Made by a program: the position numbers and the translations under genes
Origin: Patellaria atrata CBS 101060
Taxonomy: Eukaryota > Ascomycota > Dothideomycetes > Patellariales > Patellariaceae
Length of the DNA: 64,000 nucleotides
Direction: 5' to 3'
Assembly: GCA_010093705.1 (NCBI GenBank)
Contig: MU006094.1
Span: forward strand, 208,834-272,833
Shown: piece by piece, positions 34,755 through 46,681 of the stretch
Layout: the number at the start of each line of letters is the position of its first letter
Position numbering within the stretch: the first letter of the stretch is position 1
Notes under the pieces: model-generated
The model's input: only the letters and a program-made list of their open reading frames with translations
Databases searched by the model: none
What the model was told of the DNA's origin: nothing

Positions 34755-36399
34755 AGTGGGCTGACGCAGTAGAATAGTGCCTGCCAGAGTTGCTGATGTC
34801 TACGGATGACCTTGAACGGCAGGTGATTTTATGTACGGATTCGTACAAACGCGGCGATTCTCTGTTGAAGTATCCCGTTTGTAAGAACTCATCGTCCGAC
34901 TACGAGCTACAGTACTGTTGTCTGTTCCTCGAAGCCTCGAGAAGCATGAAAGCTCTTAAACAAGGAATGTATTCCCCAGCCCACCGAGAATCAAGATAAC
35001 AAGTTGGAATTCCAGACCGTAGACCGGGTAGGAAAATGCGCGGAGCGTTAAGGTGAAGAAGCAAGTTTGGATAGGTTCGTAGGTCAGGTCGTCGTGATAG
35101 TAAAGATGCTGCCCAGGCAGGCTATTGGGAAACGATTAGCCAGACGAGAACATGGAAGCGGCTGCTTATTATGGGGATCCCGGACAATAGTTCGTGATAT
35201 AACCAGTTCGTTTAAGAGAAGTAGAGGTGCAGTGGTTTGCGTACAGCGTCAGGTTGAATGTAGGCGCATGGGAAGAAGTTAATAAAAGCGTCACAGGTTA
35301 TGAAGCACAAAGTCGAACTACGTGAGGACTAGGCCCAACGGATTTTCATCATCACATGCTGAAATGTCATCCACCAAACAACAAGCCTCAACTCCTCTTA
35401 ACTAACAAGTACTCAAACAACCAGACGCATCTAAAGTGTAATGGATGCTCAGCTACTCGATTAGCATTAAATGAATCGACTTCAAGATCAGCTTCAAATG
35501 CATCATCCCTGCTGCCTTCGCCCTCCTTCTAGAACTACCTTATACTTCGTAAACTTTGCCTCAACTCCCGTCCCAACTTTGACTTTTCCATCTAATCTTC
35601 ACATCCATAACCCTATATAACAGTTGGTCATAGGTTTTCCCTATACTTCCTTAGTCAATTAGTGAGTGCCTTTCCTACTATCTCAATCAATTTCTTCCAG
35701 CCGTAAACCAATATTTCTTTCTGCTACATAGATTAGAATGCATCTTCCGCCCCTTTCAATAGTTTCCCCTGTAACATCAGTGCTTCGTGTTGTAAAGGCT
35801 GAATCGCCTTCCTTTAGTTGACTCGATCACCTGCAAGTCTTCAGACCTTCCTATTTGATTTGGTAAATTCTCCGCGATCTATTATTTCGCTTCGCCTTGC
35901 CTTCCCGTGTCTCACTAACCCCACGGGGTCGAGGTTTTACTAGACGTCCTTTCACCATCAACACTATGATTCGTTATCTATAACGGAACTCGCATCTTCT
36001 TACCATTGATCTAATAGCTATCAACGCCATAATTGCATCAGTAGTGTCTCAGGCGCACTACTAACGCTCTCTGTCATTTTGAGCCGCTTTTAAGGGGGCT
36101 ATAATTCCTCCAAATAATCCTTCAATTGGACTTAAAATCCCGCAATACGTACTTCTATATTCGTTTTTGAAGGTTGACCGTGATCTTCCAGAACGTTTCA
36201 GACCGTTCAGGCCTCAATACCGCCATCCGTCCGAAGCCATCAGTCGGTATCTGTGCGCTGCGCGTGCTTCGGCCCTGGAGCGACCAGAACGCCGACGAAG
36301 GCGGCTCTGTATCTGGCATACAGTACGACCTTCAAACACCCTACAATCCTATGGTCTCTACAGTAGCTTAATGTGTTGAGCCTTTACCTTCAGAACGGA
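34755..36399. promoter_or_regulatory. divergent region of bHLH gene and TMEM135-like gene
   Basis: 1.6 kb between opposite starts. The right half (about 35380-36130) is pyrimidine-rich, as in long fungal leaders. Small frames at 36167-36379 lack any known motif; they could be upstream frames or an unrecognised first exon of the TMEM135-like gene. Confidence 0.4.
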
Positions 36400-38206
36400 A
36401 TGGTGATGGCGGGTCTAAAATCGAACCGTCTGCGGGATCCGCGTGTCTTCAAGCCGTAAGTGGGAGCAGCTCAAGGAAGAGATGTTGCTAATGATATTCC
36501 TTCTAGACTCGTGCGTGCATATCTTCTTGGGTATCTGTCGAGCACAAGTCCCAGAATTTTGGGCATTCTCTTATCCATTATACGGAAAAGGAGTATTCCT
36601 GAAGATGTATTGAACCGAGTAGGTGCAAAACAATCATCACATCTCCCTTCATGATCTAGAATCTGACCTTTTTTTTTTTTTTTTTGAGATATTCCATATT
36701 CTTAAGCAAGCTACAGCCGTCAATCGTTTTCCTGCATTTTGTGGGCTGATCATCGGGGGCTCTACGCTATTACAATTACCCCTGAATGATATTTTGGCAT
36801 CTGTCGCAGGTAGAGTGCGCCAAAAAGGATGGTCACTCCAGTCACAGCAGGTTCAATTCTTAGCAAGATTTCTTGCAGCTCTTTGTGCCGCGGTGTTGAG
36901 CTTTAATCTTCTGAACAGCGGTCAGGATACCCGTGCGTATCTGCAGGAGAAGTATGGCAATGTTACACAAGCACCAGGTGATCCCGTACAAACAATACCG
37001 TGTGGGACTCACACTCTATCACCAGAAGCTATAGAAACGCCTACAACAGATCTCGTCCCTAACACAGATCCTCCCGTCCCCTCGCTCCAACCCCAAGCAA
37101 TGTCCTCACAGCCCCTTTCCCCACCTCCCGTTTTCGCAGGCAAAACAATCGACCTAACTCTCTTTGCCCTGATCCGGGCCCTCGATGTGCTCATCCAATC
37201 TCTCCCAACCCCCACCTCACCCTCCTCACGTCTCCATTCCCTCCTCTCCCACGCCGCCGTCCCAACCCTCTTCTCCCTCTCCAGCGCCACGATAATGCAC
37301 GCCTGGTTCTACTCCCCACACCGCCTTCCCCCCTCCTACAACCGCTGGATCACAAACGCCGCATCCCTGGACCTGCGCCTCATGGAAGCCCTCCGCGAAG
37401 CCCGCTACGGCAACTGGCTCTACGGTCACGACACCGGCCTCGCCCCCCTCCTCGGCAGCCTAGCCCTCGACCTCAACCTCCCCTTCTCAGCCGGCGATCC
37501 CGCCCACACGATCCCCGTCCCCTGCACCCTCGTCCACCAAGGCACAGGCCACAGCTGCGAGACGCACTTTCTGCTCCGCTTCCTGCGCTCCTGGCGCGCG
37601 GCAGCCGGTATGTACGTCCCGCTGCACCTGGCTCTCTTCCTCCGTCGCCGCCACAAACCCCACCGCCTCCGAGACCTCCGCAACGCCCTCGTCTCGGCAT
37701 CCCGCTCCACGACTTTCCTCGCCTCTTTCATCGCACTCTTCTACTACGGCGTCTGTCTGACCCGCTCCCGCTTACCAATCCTCCGTCCTTATCTCCCGCC
37801 CTCCATCCGTCCCGCCCTGTCCCCGCAGCGCATAGACTCCGGCCTCTGCGTCGCGGGCGGCTGCGCCCTCTGCGGCCTTAGCATCCTCGCCGAAGACCCC
37901 GCACGTAGAGTCGAAGTCGTGTTTTTCGTCTTGCCGAGGGCGCTTGCGGTCGTGTTGCCGCGGTGGTATCAGAAGAGATACATGTGGAGGGAACGCTGGA
38001 TTTTTGGGCTCTCGGCGGCTGTTGTATTGGTCGCGGTGCAGGAGAGGACGNNNNNNNNNNNNNNNNNNNNNNNNNNNNNNNNNNNNNNNNNNNNNNNNNN
38101 NNNNNNNNNNNNNNNNNNNNNNNNNNNNNNNNNNNNNNNNNNNNNNNNNNNNNNNNNNNNNNNNNNNNNNNNNNNNNNNNNNNNNNNNNNNNNNNTATTT
38201 TTGTAG
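36400..38206 (+). CDS. TMEM135-like multi-pass membrane protein (3' end in assembly gap)
   Basis: Three exons: 36400-36455, 36507-36618 and 36689 onward, open into the N gap at 38051 (510 codons before it). The start at ATG 36400 is the first in frame after a stop; an earlier exon is possible. Segments typical of the family are LVRAYLLGYLSSTSPRIL, FPAFCGLIIGGSTLLQLPL, the ATIMHAWFYSP region, a CTLVHQGTGHSCETHFLLRF Cys/His block and SWRAAAGMYVPLHLALF. Human TMEM135 acts on peroxisome and mitochondrial dynamics; fungal members are uncharacterised. Intron 2 ends in a run of about 19 T and a GAG acceptor. From about 37060 codons are strongly C-ending, then turn G-rich near 37910. The true stop is unknown; the frame after the gap closes at 38206 only if the gap size is right. 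Confidence 0.78.
38051..38195. other. assembly gap (145 N)
   Basis: 145 undetermined bases remove the end of the TMEM135-like gene. They directly precede a G-run cluster, a kind of sequence that often stops sequencing. Confidence 0.95.
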
Positions 38207-38821
38207 TTGGGGGAGAGGGAAGGGAGGGGGGAGGGGAGACTGGTATTGCTGCGCTGTTATGGTGTCGATGGAGTGGATATGTGATTGGGTTGAGGAGATA
38301 ACTCGATTGTACAAATTCAGTCAACTGTACAAAATCGCCAAACTGTATAAAAGCTCCAAACCCGTCCAGAACCATCCCAGAGTAAACAATAGCCAAACCC
38401 TACAATACACTCACACATCCACACACCCACACACCCACAAACCCCCTCATATCGACGACATCACCGAAGGAAAAGCGAGAAGGAGACACGCCAACGAAAA
38501 AGAAGAAGAAGAAGAGAGTTGTTAAAGCCATCCAGAGAGTCAGGGGACGCCCGTATTCTATACGGAGTATTCCACTACCCAAAGCTTACATTTGAAAAAG
38601 AACGGTTTAAGATAGTATACCGTATAGGCTTTATACTACTCACTCCCTGGGACGAGGAAGAAGATGGGGTTCTTAGTCTGTATGAGTACAGTATTACAAA
38701 CGTATATACGATTACAAATACCCATATCAACATATATACACACCAACAACCCCCCGACACTTTTTCAGATTCACATACTCTCCATACTAAACCAATCCAG
38801 GGCCATTACAGCCACCTTAAC
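38207..38821. other. convergent intergenic region
   Basis: Contains a G-quadruplex-type cluster at its left edge, a CA/AC-rich run (about 38400-38440), a GAA-rich run (about 38500-38517) and a TACGGAGTA palindrome at 38561-38569. No gene seen. Confidence 0.5.
38209..38236 (+). other. G-quadruplex-type run beside the assembly gap
   Basis: Five G runs (38209-38213, 38217-38219, 38222-38224, 38226-38231, 38233-38236) with loops of 1-3 bases. This is the strongest such motif in the window. Confidence 0.65.
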
Positions 38822-40237
38822 TCATCTAATCTTCCACCCAACAACACTACCCATATACCCCGCAGGCCAAGTATGCAACTCCCGTTCCCACCTAACAACC
38901 CACCCCTCACCCTCCCACACCCTAACCGTCCTCCGGCCACCCTCCTCCTTCATCTCCCTTAACCCCCTCGCATTGCCCCCGATCAAATCGACCACCTCCT
39001 CGAACTCCCTCGTCCGCAGCGCGCTCACGAAGCCGTCGAAGGCAAGTACGGTCGGGATAACCGGGATGACGTAGGTGAAGAGCAAGGGGAGCGGACGGAG
39101 GCCGAACCAGAATGGCGCGCTTAGTAAGGCGAGCGGGAACTGCATCAGCATCAGAGGCAACGAGAGGATCCGACGATCCTGGAGTTCGAGGATGGCGAAG
39201 GCATCTGCGGTTTCAAGGGTGCTTTGGAGCACTGCGCGAGCGACGGGGTTGGGGAGGTGGTGGAAGGCTAAGCAGTAGAGGCGGAGGATCTTTGTGTCGG
39301 GGGTTTGGAAGGAGGAGGGTCCGTTGGAGGATGAGGGGTGGGAAGAGGATGTCGCGCTCTGGGCCGCGAGGGGGGGGTCCGCTGCGTCCACTGGGTTGGG
39401 GATGAATGAGAGGTTTGGCGAGCGGGAGGTATGTTCCATCCAGGAGTCGATGTTCGGGTGGAGGTCGGATAGGCTGAAGGGGATCGCGGGCCGGGAATGA
39501 GCCTCGAGGTGGGAGTTTACGAGGTTTTCGATCACGGGCACGGGGCCTAGGTGGGTTAGAGGGTGGGGAATAAGAGGTGTGGAAGGGAACATACCGCCTC
39601 CGCCGGAACAGAAGTCTATGATGGTGAGTTTGGAATTTGAGAGTTCGGGGACGCGATTGAGGGTCCGTAGGAGAAGATCAGATGCACGCTGTGCTGGAGA
39701 CTTTGTCTGTATGATGGGTATGCGGTGAGTCCATTCAAAGGTTAAGGCATCTTGGACGCGATGGCGAATGTAGCATGGCATACTGTTGCGTATTCAGTCT
39801 ACACATTGAGAGACAGGGGTGCATGATGTTACAATGCATGGTGTAAGGCTTAGAGTAGGGACTTGGAGGAGTTGTTTCTGGTATGGAATGACTTACAACC
39901 ATTGATCGGAAAATTCAAACAGCCGCCACGAGGAGCGTGAGACCTTGAAGTTGACAGCATCAAGCAGCTCCGCAATTTTATCCATAAGCTGCCTCATTCG
40001 ACTTCGAGATTCGCTCGGCTCAGGGTGATGTGAGCGGCCCGGTTGAATAGTTTGAGTTGTCGATTGCCCGTTTTGGGCAAGTAACGCTGTACGTTCATCT
40101 GCATGATGTGAGAGTTGAGCCTGGTTATCATTCCCAAAGTCACCTCTTCTATAAATAACACCGAGATATGATGGGTACTTACTATTAGAGTTATGATCGT
40201 CCTTCGGCGATGTATTATCATCGAGTATGAACGGCAT
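38822..40237 (-). CDS. SAM-dependent methyltransferase-like protein
   Basis: Two exons, 40237-39897 and 39782-38822, give 433 residues. The first exon is Asn/Gln/Ser-rich and ends in LDAVNFKVSRSSWRLFEFSD; the splice (GTAAGT...CAACAG) links it to MPCYIRHRVQDALTFEWTHR. Motif I of a class I methyltransferase is seen as LTIIDFCSGGGG, with later segments ILRLYCLAFHHL (motif IV-like) and FAILELQDRR. After these lies a hydrophobic stretch (LLSAPFWFGLRPLPLLFTYV) that could touch the membrane, and a Trp-rich end. I know such proteins only as uncharacterised fungal proteins; substrate unknown. A short in-frame intron (39 nt) near 40160-40200 cannot be excluded. Confidence 0.72.
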
Positions 40238-41439
40238 GGTTCCAAGATTTCCCGATTCGGAGTTTGAAGCGTAAGTGGATATGTGATGAATCACATTAAG
40301 CCGTGATAGGATGCAGTTTTAGTGGAAACAGAAGTTACTAAGGTAGCATGCATAAGTTCTTAATAGGGAGGTGCAATATATTAGACGGAAATCACAGTCC
40401 GTACAGTAGTATGTACAGTACAAGTAGAATCAGGAAACCACTACGCTAGAAGACGACTTAGGAAAGGAAAAGGTGCATGTTTCATCAAGATAGTATACAG
40501 ATACGAGACGGTATATTGATATTGTTGGGAATTCTTAGCGGCTGAATGGATGAATGAGGTGAAAATAAAGGTAGGGTTAAGCACCGCGTCAACGTGAAGC
40601 CGAAAGTCGGTGGCCCATAATGACGTAACATCTCACGACTCCCAAAAGCGGCAAGTTCCGCACGTGATTTGCTGACAGACGATCGGCACCGGGAGATCAG
40701 CGACGCTCGATATAGCCCAGTAGATGCACTACCGGGCATCTCATCTGCTTTCGTACAACCCTACTTTCAGTCCGTGCTTATTGTGCGGAAACGTTGCAGG
40801 GCAGAAACGAAACCCCACGGATAATGGAGTACTTGCCCCTTCGATCATCGTGGGCATTGATGATCACTACGATTACACCAAATTTTGTTGGGCGTTCGGG
40901 CGTTCAAGGCCCTGCGTTAGTATCTCGTTTTGTCATTGCATACACGAGAAGCCAAAGGGGCACAGGGTGGGGTGGAGAACGCAAGTTGTACGGATTTGAT
41001 GTATTTCTTCGCATTGAATGCGCTATCAGATACATTATCCAATGTACCATTGGCTGCAGCTTGCAGGTATTGCATTCCCGGGTATCGGGGGATAATGCGA
41101 GCGGCTTCTGTCCGATACATGCACAGCAGCAGGGAATAAGAAAAACAAGTCAAGATATACAGTGAAATGATATGATAAATGTTCAAATATTTGGCCTGCG
41201 AAATATACGTTGGAAAAATGCGAAAAATGGTATCATGAAAACTGCAGTTGTAAAAACGCCGCTAGAAATGCGATCAGATATCCACCCTTTAAATAGAACG
41301 CCTGTGCTGTGTCCCAAAATAGATAGTTCGCCTCATGCGAGTTCCGATTCCGTGGAGGATCGTCGTAACGCCTATGCGCTCATGTATAGGGCATGTCTAG
41401 CATACCATTACCGGTTTCCCATTTTCCGACTCGACTCTA
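40238..41439. other. intergenic region, no gene seen
   Basis: Lies between the methyltransferase-like start and the stop of the next minus-strand gene. Clustered GTACAGTA-type motifs at about 40401-40422. Several short overlapping frames have no known motif. Confidence 0.5.
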
Positions 41440-42498
41440 TTAATTACTTTCATCATCGCTCGTGGTTGTGCTTGTTTCGGTTGATGACGCCGACGTTGAA
41501 GAGGCATTCTTCCCGATCGGACCAAGCGTCCAGACCCACTCTCGCCTTCTCTTACGCCTCCCGGCTACGGGAGTTTCTGGTGCAGAGTCACTGTCCGAGT
41601 CTGACGAGTCTCTCTTGTCGCCCGCTCGGGGGCCACCTAGGCGACCTTCATCTGATGAGACTGATGCTGGTGAACCAAGTTGGTGTTCGGAACCAGACGA
41701 TTCTCCTGACGACGTAGACAAAGACAAAGAGACAGAATGTGATGATCCTTCCGATGAAATAGATCCAAATGATGCTCCGGAAGACGATGATTTCGTGGAC
41801 GCGATAGAAGATGTCGAACTCTCCAGGTCAACCTCGGATTGCGCATATGTATATTTTGATGTGTGAATTTCCTCTACAAGTGGATCCCTGAAAGACACCC
41901 TTTTCGCAGCCGGGAACAGCGGACGGGAAGGGCCAGACATTGAGTGAACTCTTTGAGGTGGAAGTGGACTATTCCTTAATACCGACTGTACGTTATGTGA
42001 AAGCTTGTATGGGATAGTTATTGTCGCAGATTCCGTGGAGGATGCGGATGTGGCGGAAGCTGAGGAAAGTATTATTGCTGAACTTGGGCTGCTATTTTCC
42101 GATTGCGAGGGTTCCTTCAGGAATGTTTGAGTCGCTACTGAACTATCGATGCTCAATACAGGCCTTTTTTCTGACGATGCGGTAGTTCCCTGGAGTTTCT
42201 CATAGGCGTTGCGAAAGGTATTGCGAGCGGTGGGTGACACAGCAGATAACGTTTCTAACCGTAGGCTCGATCCTTTGCCAAAGCTCCTTGACTGTGTGAC
42301 GGGGGTTGAAGTATTAAGAGAAAGTTTAGGACGCTTCGAAGTTGGAGGTTGAGGTCTTGAAAGTGGACTCTGGGAGTGCATGGGAGATGGTGGTAATATG
42401 GTCAGAGAGGTAGTCATGGTGGTCGAGGGAATGTGCTCATGAGACTGGTTAAGCGTCTGCTGCGAGACTGGAGATGATATGGAAATCATCATGTGCAA
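41440..42498 (-). CDS. conserved fungal Ser-rich protein with PP1-docking motif
   Basis: A single frame of 352 residues, very rich in Ser and Thr. Islands that look conserved are KRPKLSLNTSTP (about 55-66), SPTARNTFRNAYEKLQ (88-103), the AAKRVSFRDPLVEEIHTSKY block (197-216) and RRKRRREWVWTLGPIGK near the C terminus. KRVSF fits the [RK]VxF docking motif for protein phosphatase 1. Long Ser/Glu/Asp tracts separate the islands. I recall a widespread Pezizomycotina family with this layout but no named function. Start is one of the Met codons at 42498-42487. Phosphatase binding is a prediction only. Confidence 0.75.
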   Translation of the reverse strand: MHMMISISSPVSQQTLNQSHEHIPSTTMTTSLTILPPSPMHSQSPLSRPQPPTSKRPKLSLNTSTPVTQSRSFGKGSSLRLETLSAVSPTARNTFRNAYEKLQGTTASSEKRPVLSIDSSVATQTFLKEPSQSENSSPSSAIILSSASATSASSTESATITIPYKLSHNVQSVLRNSPLPPQRVHSMSGPSRPLFPAAKRVSFRDPLVEEIHTSKYTYAQSEVDLESSTSSIASTKSSSSGASFGSISSEGSSHSVSLSLSTSSGESSGSEHQLGSPASVSSDEGRLGGPRAGDKRDSSDSDSDSAPETPVAGRRKRRREWVWTLGPIGKNASSTSASSTETSTTTSDDESN

Positions 42499-44202
42499 GT
42501 AGGTGAGGTGAGAAGTGGATGTGTCTATGACCAGGCTTGTCGCTCGTCTCCCAGGGCGGAGCGGCGATTTTAGGTATATGGGTGGAGGGGAACCAGCCCT
42601 TAGTACAATATTAATGTCTCGTATTCCAAGTCCAAAGGTGCAGGTACGCTGACGGCGGTCAGCAGGGAAGGTCAGATTACTACTCGTAATGAGACAAAAG
42701 CGGGCGAATGTGTAAGGTAGTGTACGTTATATGTGTGTGGTGCGGATCATGGATAGGTGGCACTTGATTGTGGCGGGGCAAACTTGTAAGGTAGGTATTG
42801 TCTTTCGGTGGAGAGGAGGTTTATTTAAATGAAGTCCGAACCTGAAAGCGGATATATAGGGAAGGGATATATACAAGAATGAGACCAAAGCAGAATAGGA
42901 ACTAGAATCGCAGCGCCGAAAGAAGGTTTGAAATCACGATAACACAGGAACGGGCAAAGTAGATGTATTGCTCGAGTCGGTCGTGTTGGTTGGGAAACAT
43001 GGGAAAGTTATTCTTATTGCACAAAAGGCTCCATGGATGGCCAGAGACATAACTAGGCCTCCTGTGGTGTAGGCGCAGGGCGAGGGCATGGTCTGGCTGC
43101 AGATGGGTCAGCGTACGGGCTCCTATTCGCCTTGTTGACGCCTTGATGCGCAAGATCTATTTCGAGATGAAAGAGAGTGTGTGCTCCAATAATAAGTCAG
43201 AGCACATAATCAAACTTGTAATAAATATACCATATCGAGGAGTATCTGATGTGTCAGACCCGTAACAGTGTTGGACGTGGTTGGTGAATGGTCACAAAAG
43301 AATCATGAAGATCAACTACTAGTGAGCGCGAATTATACTGCTAGATTATCGTACGGTAATCATGGTATTGATTATTATAACGGATGTAATCTAAATATCT
43401 ATTAGCGAACAATGAAAAAAGGTTGCCCACATCGAATTTCCCAAAATAAAACCTTGGCGACTTTCTCCCGCTTCTCACTCACCTTTCGCAACCCCCTGGT
43501 GCATCCATCGTCTGATTCGTCTTCACTCTGCATCACAAGCTTCTCAACCTATTATTGTACACCACTCCAGTTCCGTTTATCGCTCGGCTTCACTTGCAGT
43601 GGTGTAGCGGTGGGTTGCGGGTGCTTCGCAGCATCGCAGCACCAAATCAACAAGGGTGGCAATATTCGATAAAAGGCCTTTGAGGTCTCTATATCTGCAC
43701 CTCAAACCCCCTCTGTACGTTTTTCCTCGCAGGGGATCTTTCAGTCGGCAAGGTCTGCTTTGTCTCCAATGAGATTTGATTCGGCTTTACTGCTGTAGGG
43801 GAAAGAATTCATTGCAACCCTCAACGGAGCTGTTCTGTTGCTGCATTGACTCTCACTCCGAAATCACCACTCAAACGCCTTATGGGCTGGTCAACACTTC
43901 TTCAGGAACTATACAGTTCAAACATGACAATCTAGTGTCGGAAGTCAGTTGGTTTGCCGGCCCTCCGTAGGATCATAAACAACTTCAAGGCAGATTATAC
44001 TCGCCGGCCAATGTTTCGTACTCGGTAGGTGACCCCGCCTCGTCCGCTGTTTGATACTTGTTTCCATTTCAGATCATCTTGATGTTCTAGCGTTCGGATT
44101 GTTTCACCTTTTCTTGCTTATTTCAGCTTTTATTTTCTAATAGTGCTTCGCTTCTTTCTGACTTCTGTTCTTTCTTACTTTAAAGTTGGTGATAAAATTG
44201 AT
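42499..44202. promoter_or_regulatory. divergent region of Ser-rich protein gene and Pol iota gene
   Basis: 1.7 kb between opposite starts. The part just before 44203 is T-rich. Small frames at 43412-43970 lack a recognisable motif. No binding site can be named with confidence. Confidence 0.4.
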
Positions 44203-46125
44203 ATGTCCGGTCACAATTCGTTGTCTCCCAACCGTAGCAGCTTCGACGCTAAGGACGACCGAGTTATCATTCATTTCGATTATGACTGCTTTTATGCAAG
44301 TGTTCTAGAAGCTGAGAATCCTTCCTTGAAGTCGCTTCCACTTGCCGTACAGCAAAAACAGATCGTGGTCACGTGTAATTACGAGGCTCGAAGAAGAGTA
44401 AGCAGTCAGACATAGCTGCAGTCTAAAAACAACCATGCTGAGGCCTAATAGGGTCTTAAGAAGCTACAGCTGATCAAAGAAGCAAAGCGGATATGTCCAG
44501 AAGTTGTCATCGTCCTCGGTGAGGACCTCACTAAGTTTCGTAATGTCTCGAAAGATTTGTATAACTTTCTTCGAGAGTATTCATGGAACGGCAAAGCCGA
44601 ACGCCTCGGGTTTGATGAAGTATTTCTAGACATCAGCGACATTGTTGATTATAATATTGGTCTGCTAAATACGAATGATCTTACGAACTCATTCTTTTGT
44701 CTCTCCCGCGACGATCCAACAGTAGGTTTTTGTTATGATGCTTCTATTTTTGCAGGGCACGCTTTCCCGTCTCAACAACGCGACTCATACACTACGCCGC
44801 TAGATCCTTTACGCTTGAAATTACACCTCGGGTCTCACTTCGCACAATTTGTACGTCACCAACTGGAGGAACAAAAAGGTTACACATCAACAGTTGGAAT
44901 ATCCACTACAAAGCTTTTAGCAAAGCTTGTTGGAAACCAAAATAAACCCAAAGGCCAGACAGTATTACTTCCACCTTACAATGAGTCGAATGACCAAGAA
45001 AGCAACGTAATAGCATTTTTGAACGCTCACGACATCGGGAAAATACCAGGAATAGGATTCAAACTAGCTCAGAAGATCAGGGCCCATGTTTTGCAAAGAC
45101 CAGCAGACTCTGACAATGGCCTAATATATGGCGAAACTAAAGAAGATAAGGTTAGCGTAAGAGATGTACGAACTTGCTCAAACATCGGCCCGGATGTACT
45201 TGAGAAGCTACTCGCCGGACCTGGTGCTCCCCGCGGAATTGGTCTCCAAATATGGGCTTTGCTTCACGGAGCCGATGCTGATGAAGTGGGTCAAGCTCGA
45301 GAACTTCCCCGTCAAATTAGCATCGAAGATAGCTATATACGCTTAGATAGCATTGACCAGGTAACTAAAGAACTCACAACGCTAGCAAAGAGTTTGATCA
45401 ACCGAATGCATTTAGACCTTTTGGAGGAGGACGACGAAAATGCTGCCTCAAAGACTGCAGAGTATTCAATTCCCGCTACAAACATCATCTTAAAGAATAG
45501 AAAATGGCTCACCCATCCGAAAACCTTGCGTCTATCTACACGGGCACGACCCGCTATGAACACTGACGGGTCACATGCCCATAACTCTGCTCGGGTATCT
45601 CGCTCTGCACCTCTTCCAAATTTTATCTTCGCTCTTACTGAGTCCTTGGAGCTCCTTGCTGAACGGCTTGTAAAAGAAGCTTTACTTCCGTTGTTCCGCA
45701 AACTACATCCAGATAAAGGTGGTTGGACTCTGAGGAACCTCAATGTTGCAGTAACGAATATGATGGATACGGGTAGTGATAGCAAAGCTGCTACTGGAAG
45801 AGATATCGGGAAAATGTTCAAACGGCAAAACGAAATTCTCAAAGAATGGACGATTGGAGACAGAGATGCTCCACCAGATTTTACGCAAAAAGAGCACGTC
45901 GATGTGGTAGACCGTACTCATTGCTCGAAGGACGTAGCTATGATAACTTCAATGCAAGGATCAGAAGACTTCTTGTTGTCTTCACAACAGACCCAGGACG
46001 GTGATGTTTGGGAGACCGACGAGGATATGGATGGACAGTCTTTTTCTGCGTGCAATACTTGTGGTGCCATGATGCCAGCCTTTGCGATGGTGGCGCATGA
46101 GCGTTTCCATCTTCTAGGAGAGTAG
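44203..46125 (+). CDS. DNA polymerase iota (Y-family translesion polymerase)
   Basis: Two exons, 44203-44397 and 44452-46125, give 622 residues. The palm has both metal-binding parts: VIIHFDYDCFYASV near the N terminus and RLGFDEVFLDISDIV. Other segments are VVTCNYEARRRGLKKLQLI (across the splice), VIVLGEDLTKFR, GYTSTVGISTTKLLAKLVGN and IGKIPGIGFKLAQKI (helix-hairpin-helix). The little-finger region follows. At the C terminus CNTCGAMMPAFAMVAHERFH is a C2H2 finger of the ubiquitin-binding (UBZ) kind. Y-family enzymes copy past damaged bases. The N-terminal half resembles fungal Pol iota and not Rad30/Pol eta. Intron: GTAAGC...TAATAG. Confidence 0.92.
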
Positions 46126-46681
46126 GAATATGCTCCCAGTTATAACTCACCCGCTTTGCTATACGGGACTCGGAAGATTCCTTTGGCTCAATCGTATAGA
46201 TCGCCTGCAATCCGACAGATACTCGGATCCAGCAGTACATCATGTTTGGACGGCAAACATAGAGCTCAAAGACCAAACAGTGTCAAATACGGATAAGCGC
46301 TGAGGGATGTCCGAGCGCTATCACATGCCTGTGGTGAAGAGGAATACGAAACACGGCTGGCCTTATCTCAGGTTATACAGTTGTACATAGCACATTCAGA
46401 TCAAGTTCTGACATTGAGATCTAATAGATTCGTACTACCGATATAGGAATAATTCGCGAAATCTTTCTGAGGGTTTTCATATCTTTCTAACTCCCCACTC
46501 TAAGTTCGCAAAGAGGACCAAATGTAGTCATTCCCTCGGTTCAGGAAAATACCGTTGCCAAGCGGTCGGTGAATCGCCCAATTCAGTAGGAGCCGCAACA
46601 AACATGGACAACACAATAAAAGCCAGGGAACGATATCTTCCTTCTCTTCTATAACATGTCAACCTGACAGATATTCTAGCT
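46126..46681. other. intergenic region Pol iota / DPL1
   Basis: Both genes run to the right, so this holds the Pol iota 3' UTR and the DPL1 promoter. No gene seen. Confidence 0.5.

Noticed and set aside
36167-36379. Two overlapping small frames before the TMEM135-like gene
   Set aside because: Neither joins in phase by a clear splice to 36400 onward, and neither has a known motif; left as a possible first exon only.
41462-41866. Acidic 134-codon plus-strand frame
   Set aside because: Antisense to the Ser-rich protein; Ser codons read backwards give Asp/Glu/Arg/Thr runs.
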